Under the pieces are notes generated by a model. It had not been told where the DNA came from and searched no databases. It saw only the letters and a program-made list of their open reading frames with translations. Positions 1 through 7,453 of a stretch of DNA of 7,498 nucleotides are shown here, piece after piece; position 1 is the stretch's first letter, and each line of letters starts with the position of its first letter. Position numbers and translations under genes: made by a program. Origin of the DNA: Pseudomonadota bacterium (GTDB lineage Bacteria; Pseudomonadota; Alphaproteobacteria; Rhizobiales; Rhizobiaceae); NCBI GenBank assembly GCA_023419995.1, contig JAEZXF010000110.1:1-7498 (forward strand). The letters run 5' to 3'.

Positions 1-745
1 AGATGGCTGCGAGCAACCTGGCCGTGGCCGGGATCGAGCCGGTCGAGCCCGCGGCGACGACCGGCCCGGCCGGCGGCGAGCGCGACAGCCGCTCCGCCTC
101 GGCGAGGATGGCGGCGTTGCGGTGGGCGGCCGGGTTGGAGCGGTCGCGCTCGGCCAGCAGCGCCGGCCAGGCGCGGGTGACGATCTCGAGGAACTCCAGC
201 GTCACCTGCCACCAGCCGGCGAGGTCTTCCGGCACCAGGCCGGCAAGGCGCGCCCAGTCGGCGCCGCCGGTCTCGATCTCGTCCATCAGGGCGGCCAGGT
301 CGCGCGACAGCCAGATCGCGTCGGCGAGCGAGGCGGGCACCACCACCTCCTCGCCGAACAGGGCGGCGACATGGGCGGGCAGGCGGCGCTTCCACGCCTG
401 CACCAGCGGGCTGAGCAGGAGGATGCGGTCGATCTGGCCGATCGGCGGGGCGAGCGCCAGCGCCTGCTCCCCGCTCTCGCCGTCGAGGAAGGCGGCGTCC
501 TCGTCGAACTCGCCGAGCGGGCGGATCGACGGCAGGATCGCGGCCGTCTTGCCGAGCAGCTCGACGAAGAGGGAGCGCAGCTCGCGCGCGGCGCGGCGTG
601 TCGGCACGTAGATCGTCGCTTCCGCCAGCTTCAGCGGGTCGCCGCCGTGGGAGAAACCCGGCACGAGGCGGCCGGACAGCAGGGCCTCGGCAAGGGTGCG
701 AAGGAAGGGCGCGCCCGCCGGTATCGACAGGACGCGCGGCGTCAT
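1..745 (-). CDS. addB: AddB, double-strand break repair helicase-nuclease subunit (N-terminal part, cut by window edge)
   Basis: AddB is the partner of AddA in the AddAB helicase-nuclease, which resects broken DNA ends in the cytoplasm for RecA-dependent recombination; it replaces RecBCD in alphaproteobacteria. I translated the open frame by hand: 248 codons from the ATG at 745 to the window edge, with no stop. The start reads MTPRVLSIPAGAPFL, followed by a TIYVPTRRAARELRS stretch (about residues 44-58), an ILPSIRPLGE segment (about 70-79) and AAGSTGSIPATARLLAAI at the edge (about 231-248). These are hallmarks of alphaproteobacterial AddB, which lacks the N-terminal P-loop of the Bacillus protein. 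The full family protein is about 1000 residues, so roughly three quarters, including the C-terminal nuclease and iron-sulfur region, lie outside. The ATG overlaps the upstream murU stop (ATGA) and has only a weak ribosome site, so coupled translation is likely. addA is the expected next gene but is not visible. Confidence 0.93.
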   Translation of the reverse strand, partial: MTPRVLSIPAGAPFLRTLAEALLSGRLVPGFSHGGDPLKLAEATIYVPTRRAARELRSLFVELLGKTAAILPSIRPLGEFDEDAAFLDGESGEQALALAPPIGQIDRILLLSPLVQAWKRRLPAHVAALFGEEVVVPASLADAIWLSRDLAALMDEIETGGADWARLAGLVPEDLAGWWQVTLEFLEIVTRAWPALLAERDRSNPAAHRNAAILAEAERLSRSPPAGPVVAAGSTGSIPATARLLAAI

Positions 746-1509
746 CGGCCTGAAGAACGAGGGCCGGAGGAACGGGGGCCGGAAGGGCGGGGGGCCGCGA
801 AGCGCGCCACCGCCGCCTCGGCCGGGCGGATCGCCTCCGGCGTGCCGACGGTGATCCAGTGGCCGCGCATGACCCGGCCGAACAGCCGGCCCGCCGCGAT
901 GGCGCGGTCGAAATAGAGGTTGAGCGAGTGCGGCCCGGCCGCGGCGCCGGCGAAGATGCGCGGGTGCAGGATGCCGACGCCGGCATAGATCAGGCCGTCG
1001 GCCACGCCGGCGGCGCGGGCGAGCCGCCCGTCCGGCGCGATCAGGAAATCGGTCGAGCCGCTGTGGCCGGTGGCGTCGTCGGGTCGGGCAAGCATCAGGA
1101 GAATATCCATCTCCGCGCCGTCCCAGGCAAGGGCGAGCCGCTCGAGGTCGGAGCCGTCGCGGTCGATCCAGAACGTGTCGGCGTTGAGGATAAGGAAGGG
1201 CTCCGCCCCCAGCTCGGGCAGCGCCCGGACGATGCCGCCGGCCGAATCGAGCAGGCGGTCGCTCTCGTCGGAGACGACGATCCGGGGCGCGGCCCGCGTC
1301 TTCACGTGCTCGACGATCTGCCGGCCGAGATAGTGGACGTTGACGACGGCCTTCTCCACCCCGGCTTCCGCCAGCGCGTCCAGCCCGCGGTCGAGCAGCG
1401 TTTTGCCGGCTATCTTCACCAGCGGCTTGGGAAGGGCATCGGTAAGCGGCCGCATCCGCTTGCCGAGGCCGGCGGCCAGCACCATCGCCGTCTTCGGCAC
1501 CGCGCTCAC
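742..1509 (-). CDS. murU: MurU-like nucleotidyltransferase (probable N-acetylmuramate alpha-1-phosphate uridylyltransferase)
   Basis: A 255-residue cytoplasmic sugar-1-phosphate nucleotidyltransferase. The N-terminal signature LAAGLGKRMRPLTDALPKPL (residues 11-30) is the nucleotide-binding loop, LDSAGGI (87-93) matches the substrate loop of this family, and LNAD (108-111) carries the metal-binding aspartate D111. In Pseudomonas, MurU turns MurNAc-1-phosphate and UTP into UDP-MurNAc, bypassing de novo synthesis (the fosfomycin-sensitive route). The specific MurU call rests on the AmgK domain encoded immediately upstream, whose product is the MurU substrate. Odd points: the usual WxDVGTP motif reads WITVGTP (218-224), with threonine T220 where the second metal-site aspartate is expected; and the C-terminus has a repetitive tail rich in Ser, Gly, Pro and Arg (243-255). 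The start is GTG, overlapping the upstream TGA (GTGA), with no good ribosome site, so translation is probably coupled. It could instead use another sugar phosphate; family certain, substrate inferred. Confidence 0.85.
   Translation of the reverse strand: MSAVPKTAMVLAAGLGKRMRPLTDALPKPLVKIAGKTLLDRGLDALAEAGVEKAVVNVHYLGRQIVEHVKTRAAPRIVVSDESDRLLDSAGGIVRALPELGAEPFLILNADTFWIDRDGSDLERLALAWDGAEMDILLMLARPDDATGHSGSTDFLIAPDGRLARAAGVADGLIYAGVGILHPRIFAGAAAGPHSLNLYFDRAIAAGRLFGRVMRGHWITVGTPEAIRPAEAAVARFAAPRPSGPRSSGPRSSGR
745..783 (-). repeat. 15-nt tandem repeat encoding the Ser-Gly-Pro-Arg-Ser tail of MurU
   Basis: Reading the minus strand, the last codons of murU form two 15-nt units encoding SGPRS (783-769 and 768-754; 13 of 15 bases alike) followed by a partial third unit encoding SGR and the stop. 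The repeat sits after the conserved nucleotidyltransferase fold and runs right up to the addB start codon. It looks like a recent tandem duplication in a disordered tail and could vary in copy number between strains. Confidence 0.65.
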
Positions 1510-3023
1510 AGGATGCCGGCCCTGTCGTAGAAGGCGCGCAGCCCGGCCAGGCCGGGATGGGCGAGGGCGCGGACGAGATAGTCGCGGATGCGCGGCAGGT
1601 GCTTCATGTAGCCCGGCTTGCCGTCGCGCAGGTTCAGGCGCACGAAGATGCCGAGGATCTTGGAGTTGCGCTGCGCGGCCATCGCCGCGTAGGCGAGCTC
1701 GAAGCCGGCGCGGTCGAAGCCGCCGCTAATGCCGCCACTGGCCGCGCGCGCGGCGCAGTAGGCGTCGACCATGGCGCGCTCCAGCACCGGCGGGATCGTC
1801 ACGCGCGCATCCATCGCCAGCGAGGCGACGTCGTAGGCGGCGGGACCGATCACCGCATCCTGGAAGTCGATCAGGCCGATGCGGTCTCGGCCCTCGCGCT
1901 GCGGGCGCCAGACGATGTTGGGCGAATGGTAGTCGCGCAGCACCAGCGTCGTCTCGCCGCCCTCCAGCCGGTCGAAGACCTCGCCCCAGGCAACGGCCCA
2001 GGCAGCGCGCGTCGCCTCGTCCGCCGGCCGGCCGGTCCGGTGCGGCATGTACCAGTCGGGAACCAGCTCCGTCTCGATGGCGAGCGCGGCGCGGTCGTAC
2101 GCGGGGATCTCGTGAACGACGCCCGGCGCGACCGCGATGCGGCGCGGCCATTCCCGCGCGTGCATCTGCGCCAGCAGTTCGGCGGCGGCGACGTAGCGCT
2201 CCGGGATCGGCTCGCCCGCCGCATCGAGGACGGTGCCGGTTCCGAGATTCTCGACCAGAAGCAGCCCGCGGTCGAGATCGGCGGCATGGATTTCGGGCGC
2301 GGCGAAACCGGCGTCGCGCAGCACGTTCGCGATGGCGACGAAGGGCACGACCGATTCGGCGAGGTGGGCGATGCGGCTGTAGGGCAGGCCGTCGCGGATC
2401 GGCGGCCCGTCCGGCCGGCGCGGCGAATCCATCAGGATCACCGGCGCGCGGCCGGCGACCGAGACGGTCTCGTAGGCGCGGGCCGAGGCGTCGCCGGTCA
2501 GGAAGCGACGCGTCGCCCCCCCGAGCCCGGAGGCGTCGAGGAAGGCGCGGATCGCCAGCGAGCGCTCCAGCCGGGCAAGGAAGGCCTCGGGGCCGGCGAT
2601 CTCGACGCTGCGGCCGGCGCCGCGCTCGGCAAGGACCACCCGCACCGCGTCGGCCGGCAGCGCGGCCTCGGCGCGCTCCGGCCATTCGACCAGCGCGACG
2701 CCCTCGGCCAGCGCCTCGGAGAAGCCCAGCTCCTCCAGCTCGTCGGGCGAGGAGATGCGGTAGAGGTCGAAATGCTGGACCGGGACGCGGCCGGCATAGG
2801 GCTGGACGAGGGTGAAGGTCGGGCTGGGCACGTCGAGGGCGTCGTCACCGGCAAGCGCGCGGATGATCGCCCGCGCCAGCGTCGTCTTGCCCATGCCGAG
2901 GTCGCCCGACAGCAGGAGGGCGTCGCCGGGCCTGAGGATGGCGGCGATGTCGTCGCCGAGCCGGCGCGAGGCCTCCTCGTCGGCGAGGTCGAGCCGGAGC
3001 CGGCGCGGCGCCATCGCGGTCAC
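1506..3023 (-). CDS. tsaE: TsaE-AmgK fusion: tRNA t6A37 complex ATPase fused to an aminoglycoside-phosphotransferase-family sugar kinase
   Basis: A 505-residue two-domain cytoplasmic protein. Residues 1 to about 154 are TsaE, the ATPase that works with TsaB and TsaD to place threonylcarbamoyl on A37 of ANN-decoding tRNAs: Walker A GDLGMGKT (40-47), SPTFTLVQPY (67-76), HFDLYR (84-89) and VEWPER (112-117) are all intact. Residues about 155-505 are an APH-fold kinase: ENLG (258-261), catalytic loop LRDYHSPNIVW (362-372, with D364 and N369) and metal-binding IDFQDA (385-390, with D386). Its length and the MurU-like gene immediately downstream match AmgK, which phosphorylates MurNAc and GlcNAc at the anomeric carbon for peptidoglycan recycling. 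I know this fusion as common in alphaproteobacteria. No stop or frameshift separates the domains. The start is GTG, overlapping the divL stop (GTGA); an ATG three codons later (3014) is an alternative. It may be mistaken for an aminoglycoside-resistance gene, which the context does not support. Confidence 0.93.
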   Translation of the reverse strand: MTAMAPRRLRLDLADEEASRRLGDDIAAILRPGDALLLSGDLGMGKTTLARAIIRALAGDDALDVPSPTFTLVQPYAGRVPVQHFDLYRISSPDELEELGFSEALAEGVALVEWPERAEAALPADAVRVVLAERGAGRSVEIAGPEAFLARLERSLAIRAFLDASGLGGATRRFLTGDASARAYETVSVAGRAPVILMDSPRRPDGPPIRDGLPYSRIAHLAESVVPFVAIANVLRDAGFAAPEIHAADLDRGLLLVENLGTGTVLDAAGEPIPERYVAAAELLAQMHAREWPRRIAVAPGVVHEIPAYDRAALAIETELVPDWYMPHRTGRPADEATRAAWAVAWGEVFDRLEGGETTLVLRDYHSPNIVWRPQREGRDRIGLIDFQDAVIGPAAYDVASLAMDARVTIPPVLERAMVDAYCAARAASGGISGGFDRAGFELAYAAMAAQRNSKILGIFVRLNLRDGKPGYMKHLPRIRDYLVRALAHPGLAGLRAFYDRAGIL

Positions 3024-5539
3024 TCCGCCGCGGCGCGGAACCCTTCCGGCGCCATCGGGAAGCGGCAGATGACGGTGGTGCCGCGACCCTCGCCGGTGTC
3101 GATGGCGACCGCGCCGCCATGCAGCTCGACGAAGCTCTTGACGATCGAGAGGCCGAGGCCGGCGCCGCGCCGGCGGCCGCCATTGGCGTGCGGCTCGAAG
3201 CGGCGGAAGATGCCGTCGAGCACGTCGGCGGGGATGCCCGGCCCGTCGTCGTGGACGCTGAAGGCGACGCCGTCGGCGTCGCGCGTGCAGGCCAGCCGCA
3301 CGGTCGAGCCCTCGGGCGCATAGTTCGCGGCGTTGCTCAGCAGGTTGAACAGGATCTGGCGGACGCGGTTCTCGTCGGCGTGGAAGGACAGCGGCGCCTG
3401 CGCCAGCTCGATCTCGAGGCCGATGCCGTGCTCGCGCAGCCGTTCGGCGACGAGGTCGGCGGCCGAGCGCACGGTGCGCTCGACCGCGATCTCGGTGATC
3501 TCCAGCTCCATCACGCCGGCATCGACCGTGGCGAGGTCGAGGATGTCGTCGACGATGGTCTCGAGCTGCGACGACGAGGTGGTGATGTGGTCGACATAGT
3601 CGCGCTGGCGCGGGTTGAGCGGGCCGGTGATCTCCTGCGCCAGAAGCTCGGTGAAGCCGATGATGTTGGTCAGCGGCGAGCGCAGCTCGTAGGAGACGTG
3701 TTGGATGAAGTCGTTCTTGAGCTGGTCGGCGCGCTCCAGCCCCTCGTTCCTATCCTTCAGCATGCGCTCGACGTTGACGCTGTCGGTGACGTCGATGAAG
3801 GTGGTCATCACCTGTCCGTTCGGCAGGTGGACGAGGGCGTAGCGCAGCACCGTGCCGTCGTTCAGCTCGACCTGGCCCTCGGCGTCGCGGCGCTCCTCGT
3901 CGAAGCCGGTGGCGGCCGCCGTCATCTCGCTCCACGGGCTGACGCGGGCCAGCGCCTCGCAGGAGGCCTTGATGACCGAGATGTGCGTGCCCGGCTGCAC
4001 GAGGTCGGCCGGCATGCCCCACAGCGCAGTGAAGGCGCGGTTGGACAGGCGCACCCGCCCGTCCGGACCGAAGACGGCGACGCCCTCGGCGAGGTTGTCG
4101 AGGGTGACGCCCTGCACGCGCAGCACGGTGTTATAGCGGCTTTCGAGGCTGATCTTCTCGGTCAGGTTCTCGAACACCCAGGTCACGCCGCCGTCGGGCT
4201 GCGGGTTGGCGACGACGCGCAGCGTGCGCCCGTCCGGCAGGTGCCACAGGTGCTCCTGCGGCTCGACCGAGCGGTAGGCGGAGAGGAGGTTCTCCTTCCA
4301 GCGCCGCCATTCCGGCTGCTCGGCCAACCTGCCTTCGCTGCGCAGCCGGTCGAGCAGCAGCGTGTGGTCCGGCCGGCTGTCGAGGAAGCCGTGGTCGAGC
4401 TCCCACAGCTTCTGGAACGCCTGGTTGAAGAACAAAAGCTTCTGGTCGGTGTCGAAGATGGCGACCGCGGTGTTGAGCTTGTCGAGCGTGTCGGCGTGGC
4501 TGCGCACGGTACGCTCGTAGCGGGCGCGCACGCCCTCGATCTCGCTGACGTCGCAGGCGAGGCCGGCCGAGCCGTCGCGGCCGGCGAAATCGGTGACGGC
4601 GAAGATGCGTCGGTCGCCGCCGATGACGGTGGACAGGTTCTGCGAGAACACCTGGCTCGACAGGTGGCCGTGGGCGACCTGCTCGCGCGCGGCGGTGCCG
4701 AGAAACTCGCGATTGTCCTCGAGCGCGGCCATCGGCGTCGCCGCCTCGACCCCGGCGGCGTAGGCGGCGTTGACCCAGGACAGCCGGCCGTCGGAGCCGC
4801 GCAGCCAGGCCGGCATGTCGAGCGCGTCGAGCAGGCCGAGCAGGTTGGCGCGCTCGGCCTGGAGGCGCTGGTGCTGGAGCCGCAGCTCGGCATGGTCGCG
4901 CCGCTCCTGCGACAGCGACAGGAAGCGGACGGCGGCGTGGCCGGCGGCGGTGCGGCCCTGCGCCTCGAGCGGCATGCCCCGCGCCGTCTCGATGGCGAGG
5001 TCGAACGGCCGGCGCTCGTCGCGCAGCGCCGCGATCGCCCGGTCGAGCGCCGTGGCGCTGGCCGGCGAGAGCCAGCGGCCGAAGGCCAGGAAGGTCGCGC
5101 GCTCCTCCGGCACGCCCGGCACGTCGAGCATGCCGACGAGCTCCGGCTTGCGGTGGTCGCCCGACCAGACGAGGGTGCGCTGGTCGCGCAGGTTGAGCAG
5201 CGCCTCGGCGCGCTGGAGCGCGGTGTCGAGCTCGGCGACGCGGCCGCGGAACTCGATGTTCTCGGCCGCGGTGCGGCCGCGCTCGCGGATCAGCAGGATC
5301 GCCGACAGCATCGCGGCGCCGGTGATGCCGACGAAGAGGGCGAGCTGGACGACCTCGACGGTGCCGATGGAGAAGGGCAGGCGCACGTTGGTGCGCTCGG
5401 CCTCCTGCGCCAGCGCGGCGGCCGGCCAGGCGGCGGTGGCGAGCGCAAGCCCGGCGATGCGCGCCAGGAGCCCGCCGCGCGAATCGCTCATGCGGCCGGC
5501 GCCGGATCTCTCCGCATCCAGTCGGTCTTGCCCTGACAT
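3020..5539 (-). CDS. divL: DivL, membrane-anchored multi-PAS cell-cycle kinase with tyrosine at the phospho-acceptor site
   Basis: 839 residues from the chosen ATG. In Caulobacter, DivL reads the phosphorylation state of DivK and controls CckA, hence CtrA and cell-cycle asymmetry. Visible parts: a signal-like hydrophobic stretch ending ALAQ (about 25-45), a membrane segment (about 61-84), a helical linker, a weak PAS (about 235-335), two clear PAS domains (from about 352 and 480), HisKA (about 605-670) and HATPase_c (about 715-830). The H-box reads FIQHVSYELRSPLTNI: Y617 stands where kinases have the phosphorylated His, as in Caulobacter DivL (Tyr550). The ATP-binding boxes remain: NLLSNA (732-737), DDGPGIP (764-770), FRRFE (778-782), GAGLGLS (792-798). 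The start at 5539 has GGAGAGGA nine bases upstream; an ATG at 5596 would add 19 residues without known support, and 5491 would shorten it by 16. First gene of the overlapping divL-tsaE-murU-addB unit. Main uncertainty is functional equivalence to Caulobacter DivL. Confidence 0.9.
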   Translation of the reverse strand: MSGQDRLDAERSGAGRMSDSRGGLLARIAGLALATAAWPAAALAQEAERTNVRLPFSIGTVEVVQLALFVGITGAAMLSAILLIRERGRTAAENIEFRGRVAELDTALQRAEALLNLRDQRTLVWSGDHRKPELVGMLDVPGVPEERATFLAFGRWLSPASATALDRAIAALRDERRPFDLAIETARGMPLEAQGRTAAGHAAVRFLSLSQERRDHAELRLQHQRLQAERANLLGLLDALDMPAWLRGSDGRLSWVNAAYAAGVEAATPMAALEDNREFLGTAAREQVAHGHLSSQVFSQNLSTVIGGDRRIFAVTDFAGRDGSAGLACDVSEIEGVRARYERTVRSHADTLDKLNTAVAIFDTDQKLLFFNQAFQKLWELDHGFLDSRPDHTLLLDRLRSEGRLAEQPEWRRWKENLLSAYRSVEPQEHLWHLPDGRTLRVVANPQPDGGVTWVFENLTEKISLESRYNTVLRVQGVTLDNLAEGVAVFGPDGRVRLSNRAFTALWGMPADLVQPGTHISVIKASCEALARVSPWSEMTAAATGFDEERRDAEGQVELNDGTVLRYALVHLPNGQVMTTFIDVTDSVNVERMLKDRNEGLERADQLKNDFIQHVSYELRSPLTNIIGFTELLAQEITGPLNPRQRDYVDHITTSSSQLETIVDDILDLATVDAGVMELEITEIAVERTVRSAADLVAERLREHGIGLEIELAQAPLSFHADENRVRQILFNLLSNAANYAPEGSTVRLACTRDADGVAFSVHDDGPGIPADVLDGIFRRFEPHANGGRRRGAGLGLSIVKSFVELHGGAVAIDTGEGRGTTVICRFPMAPEGFRAAAE

Positions 5540-5547
5540 GCCCAAAA

Positions 5548-5555
5548 GTCCTCTC
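5548..5555 (-). promoter_or_regulatory. Ribosome binding site deciding the divL start
   Basis: On the minus strand, GGAGAGGA lies nine bases before the ATG at 5539. The alternative in-frame ATG at 5491 has its nearest purine-rich run (GGAGAGA) about 15 bases away, too far to be ideal. This is why I place the divL start at 5539. Confidence 0.65.
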
Positions 5556-5624
5556 CGCCGCAGCGGGCGAAACCGCCCAGAAAGGACGCGCCCCAAGTTG
5601 GTCTCCCCTGACCGGGGGCGTCGC

Positions 5625-5655
5625 GAATCACGCCACTCTACCGTGCGGCCGATTC
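5625..5655. promoter_or_regulatory. Two GANTC (CcrM methylation) sites upstream of divL
   Basis: GAATC at 5625-5629 and GATTC at 5651-5655 lie 26 bases apart in the 138-nt stretch between the ahcY terminator and the divL start; a third, GAATC at 5481-5485, is just inside the divL reading frame. In alphaproteobacteria CcrM methylates GANTC once per cell cycle and can tune promoters of cell-cycle genes. I could not place a convincing -35/-10 pair here, so the link to divL transcription is an inference. GANTC also occurs elsewhere in the window, for example inside tsaE-amgK and ahcY. Confidence 0.4.
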
Positions 5656-5677
5656 GCCGTGAAGGCGAAGCGGGCGC

Positions 5678-5712
5678 AAAAAGGGGCCGGACGGCGTTCT
5701 CCGTCCGGCCCC
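5678..5712 (-). terminator. Rho-independent terminator of ahcY
   Basis: A perfect 12-bp GC-rich stem: 5683-5694 pairs with 5701-5712 around a 6-base loop. On the minus strand it is followed at once by five T (A at 5678-5682 on the plus strand). It begins 26 bases after the ahcY stop codon. There is no matching T run on the other side, so it acts only on leftward transcription. It should largely separate ahcY transcription from divL. Confidence 0.88.
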
Positions 5713-5738
5713 GATGTAACGCGTGGAATGGTTAACAA

Positions 5739-7136
<1,398 letters not shown>

Positions 7137-7170
7137 GGCTCGCTCCAGTCAGAATGAAATTGCCCTTGCG

Positions 7171-7193
7171 ACGGCCGATCGGGAAATCGCCGT
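7171..7193 (-). other. Stem-loop in the ahcY leader
   Basis: On the minus strand ACGG and CGAT pair with ATCG and CCGT (8 bp with one bulged base) around a 6-base loop, about 35 bases before the ahcY start codon. It could affect mRNA stability or translation. I could not match it to the SAH riboswitch, and it may be a chance structure in GC-rich DNA. Confidence 0.3.
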
Positions 7194-7207
7194 GCGTTCG
7201 CGGTGCG

Positions 7208-7236
7208 GACTAGCACAGAAAGCGCCCGTCCGGCAA
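7208..7236 (-). promoter_or_regulatory. ahcY: Candidate ahcY promoter
   Basis: On the minus strand TTGCCG (7236-7231) is followed after 17 bases by CTAGTC (7213-7208), a fair fit to the alphaproteobacterial sigma70 pattern (about TTGAC, 17 bases, CTATAT). It sits about 70-100 bases before the ahcY ATG and directly next to the palindrome at 7241-7260. An alternative promoter overlapping the palindrome is possible. Confidence 0.35.
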
Positions 7237-7240
7237 TCAC

Positions 7241-7260
7241 ACATAAAGAAATCTTTATAT
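7241..7260. promoter_or_regulatory. AT-rich 20-bp near-palindrome upstream of ahcY, candidate SahR-type operator
   Basis: ATAAAGA (7243-7249) is mirrored by TCTTTAT (7252-7258) around a 2-base centre; the outermost A/T pair also matches and one pair does not. It is an AT-rich island in a very GC-rich region and abuts the candidate ahcY promoter, which is what an operator looks like. Alphaproteobacterial ahcY and methionine genes are known to be controlled by ArsR-family SahR, which senses S-adenosylhomocysteine; an AT-rich palindrome of this kind fits my memory of that motif, but I could not compare it. The palindrome is seen; the regulator is inferred. Confidence 0.5.
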
Positions 7261-7375
7261 CGATATGGTGAACGGGCGTCTGCGACGGATATGTCGACCA
7301 GCCGCAGGTCCACCGGTTCATCGCGTCGGATGCAGGCACCGCCAAGCAGCCCCTTCTGGCGGCAAGGCCCTCTAG
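7261..7375. other. Gene-free flank between the ahcY control region and the IS end
   Basis: I see no convincing gene on either strand. Minus-strand frames here are open but have no recognisable protein. A 6-bp inverted repeat (CCGCCA at 7339-7344, TGGCGG at 7357-7362) has no T run and is not a good terminator. In relatives an HPr (ptsH) gene may lie upstream of ahcY; no HPr-like sequence is visible here. Confidence 0.4.
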
Positions 7376-7418
7376 GGGGTAGTGACGATTTAACGGGTTG
7401 GGATTCCCAAGGGAGAGC

Positions 7419-7442
7419 AAATCAGATTCAACGCTGATTTTT
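7419..7442 (+). terminator. Stem-loop with T run just before the transposase start
   Basis: AAATCAG (7419-7425) pairs perfectly with CTGATTT (7434-7440) around an 8-base loop, ending in five T (7438-7442). It resembles a weak terminator in the plus direction, or a structure limiting read-through from outside promoters into the transposase, a known self-restraint of insertion sequences. The stem is AT-rich and short. Confidence 0.35.
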
Positions 7443-7453
7443 GGGGATCGGCG

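Noticed and set aside
1506..2560. Aminoglycoside resistance gene
   Set aside because: The phosphotransferase fold is shared, but fusion to TsaE and the adjacent murU-like gene point to AmgK-type sugar kinase activity.
1557..5536. Very long plus-strand open frames (588 and 805 codons) opposite tsaE-amgK and divL
   Set aside because: They are antisense shadows produced by strong GC codon bias. Their translations are rich in Arg, Ala, Gly and Val with no motifs, while the minus-strand proteins have full family signatures.
5653..5669. Second hairpin (TTCGCC/GGCGAA) downstream of the ahcY terminator
   Set aside because: Only a 6-bp stem with no T run after it; the strong terminator lies just upstream, so it needs no role.
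7137..7260. SAH riboswitch upstream of ahcY
   Set aside because: The leader has one small stem-loop, but I could not identify the conserved SAH-riboswitch core or its pseudoknot. A covariance-model search would settle it.
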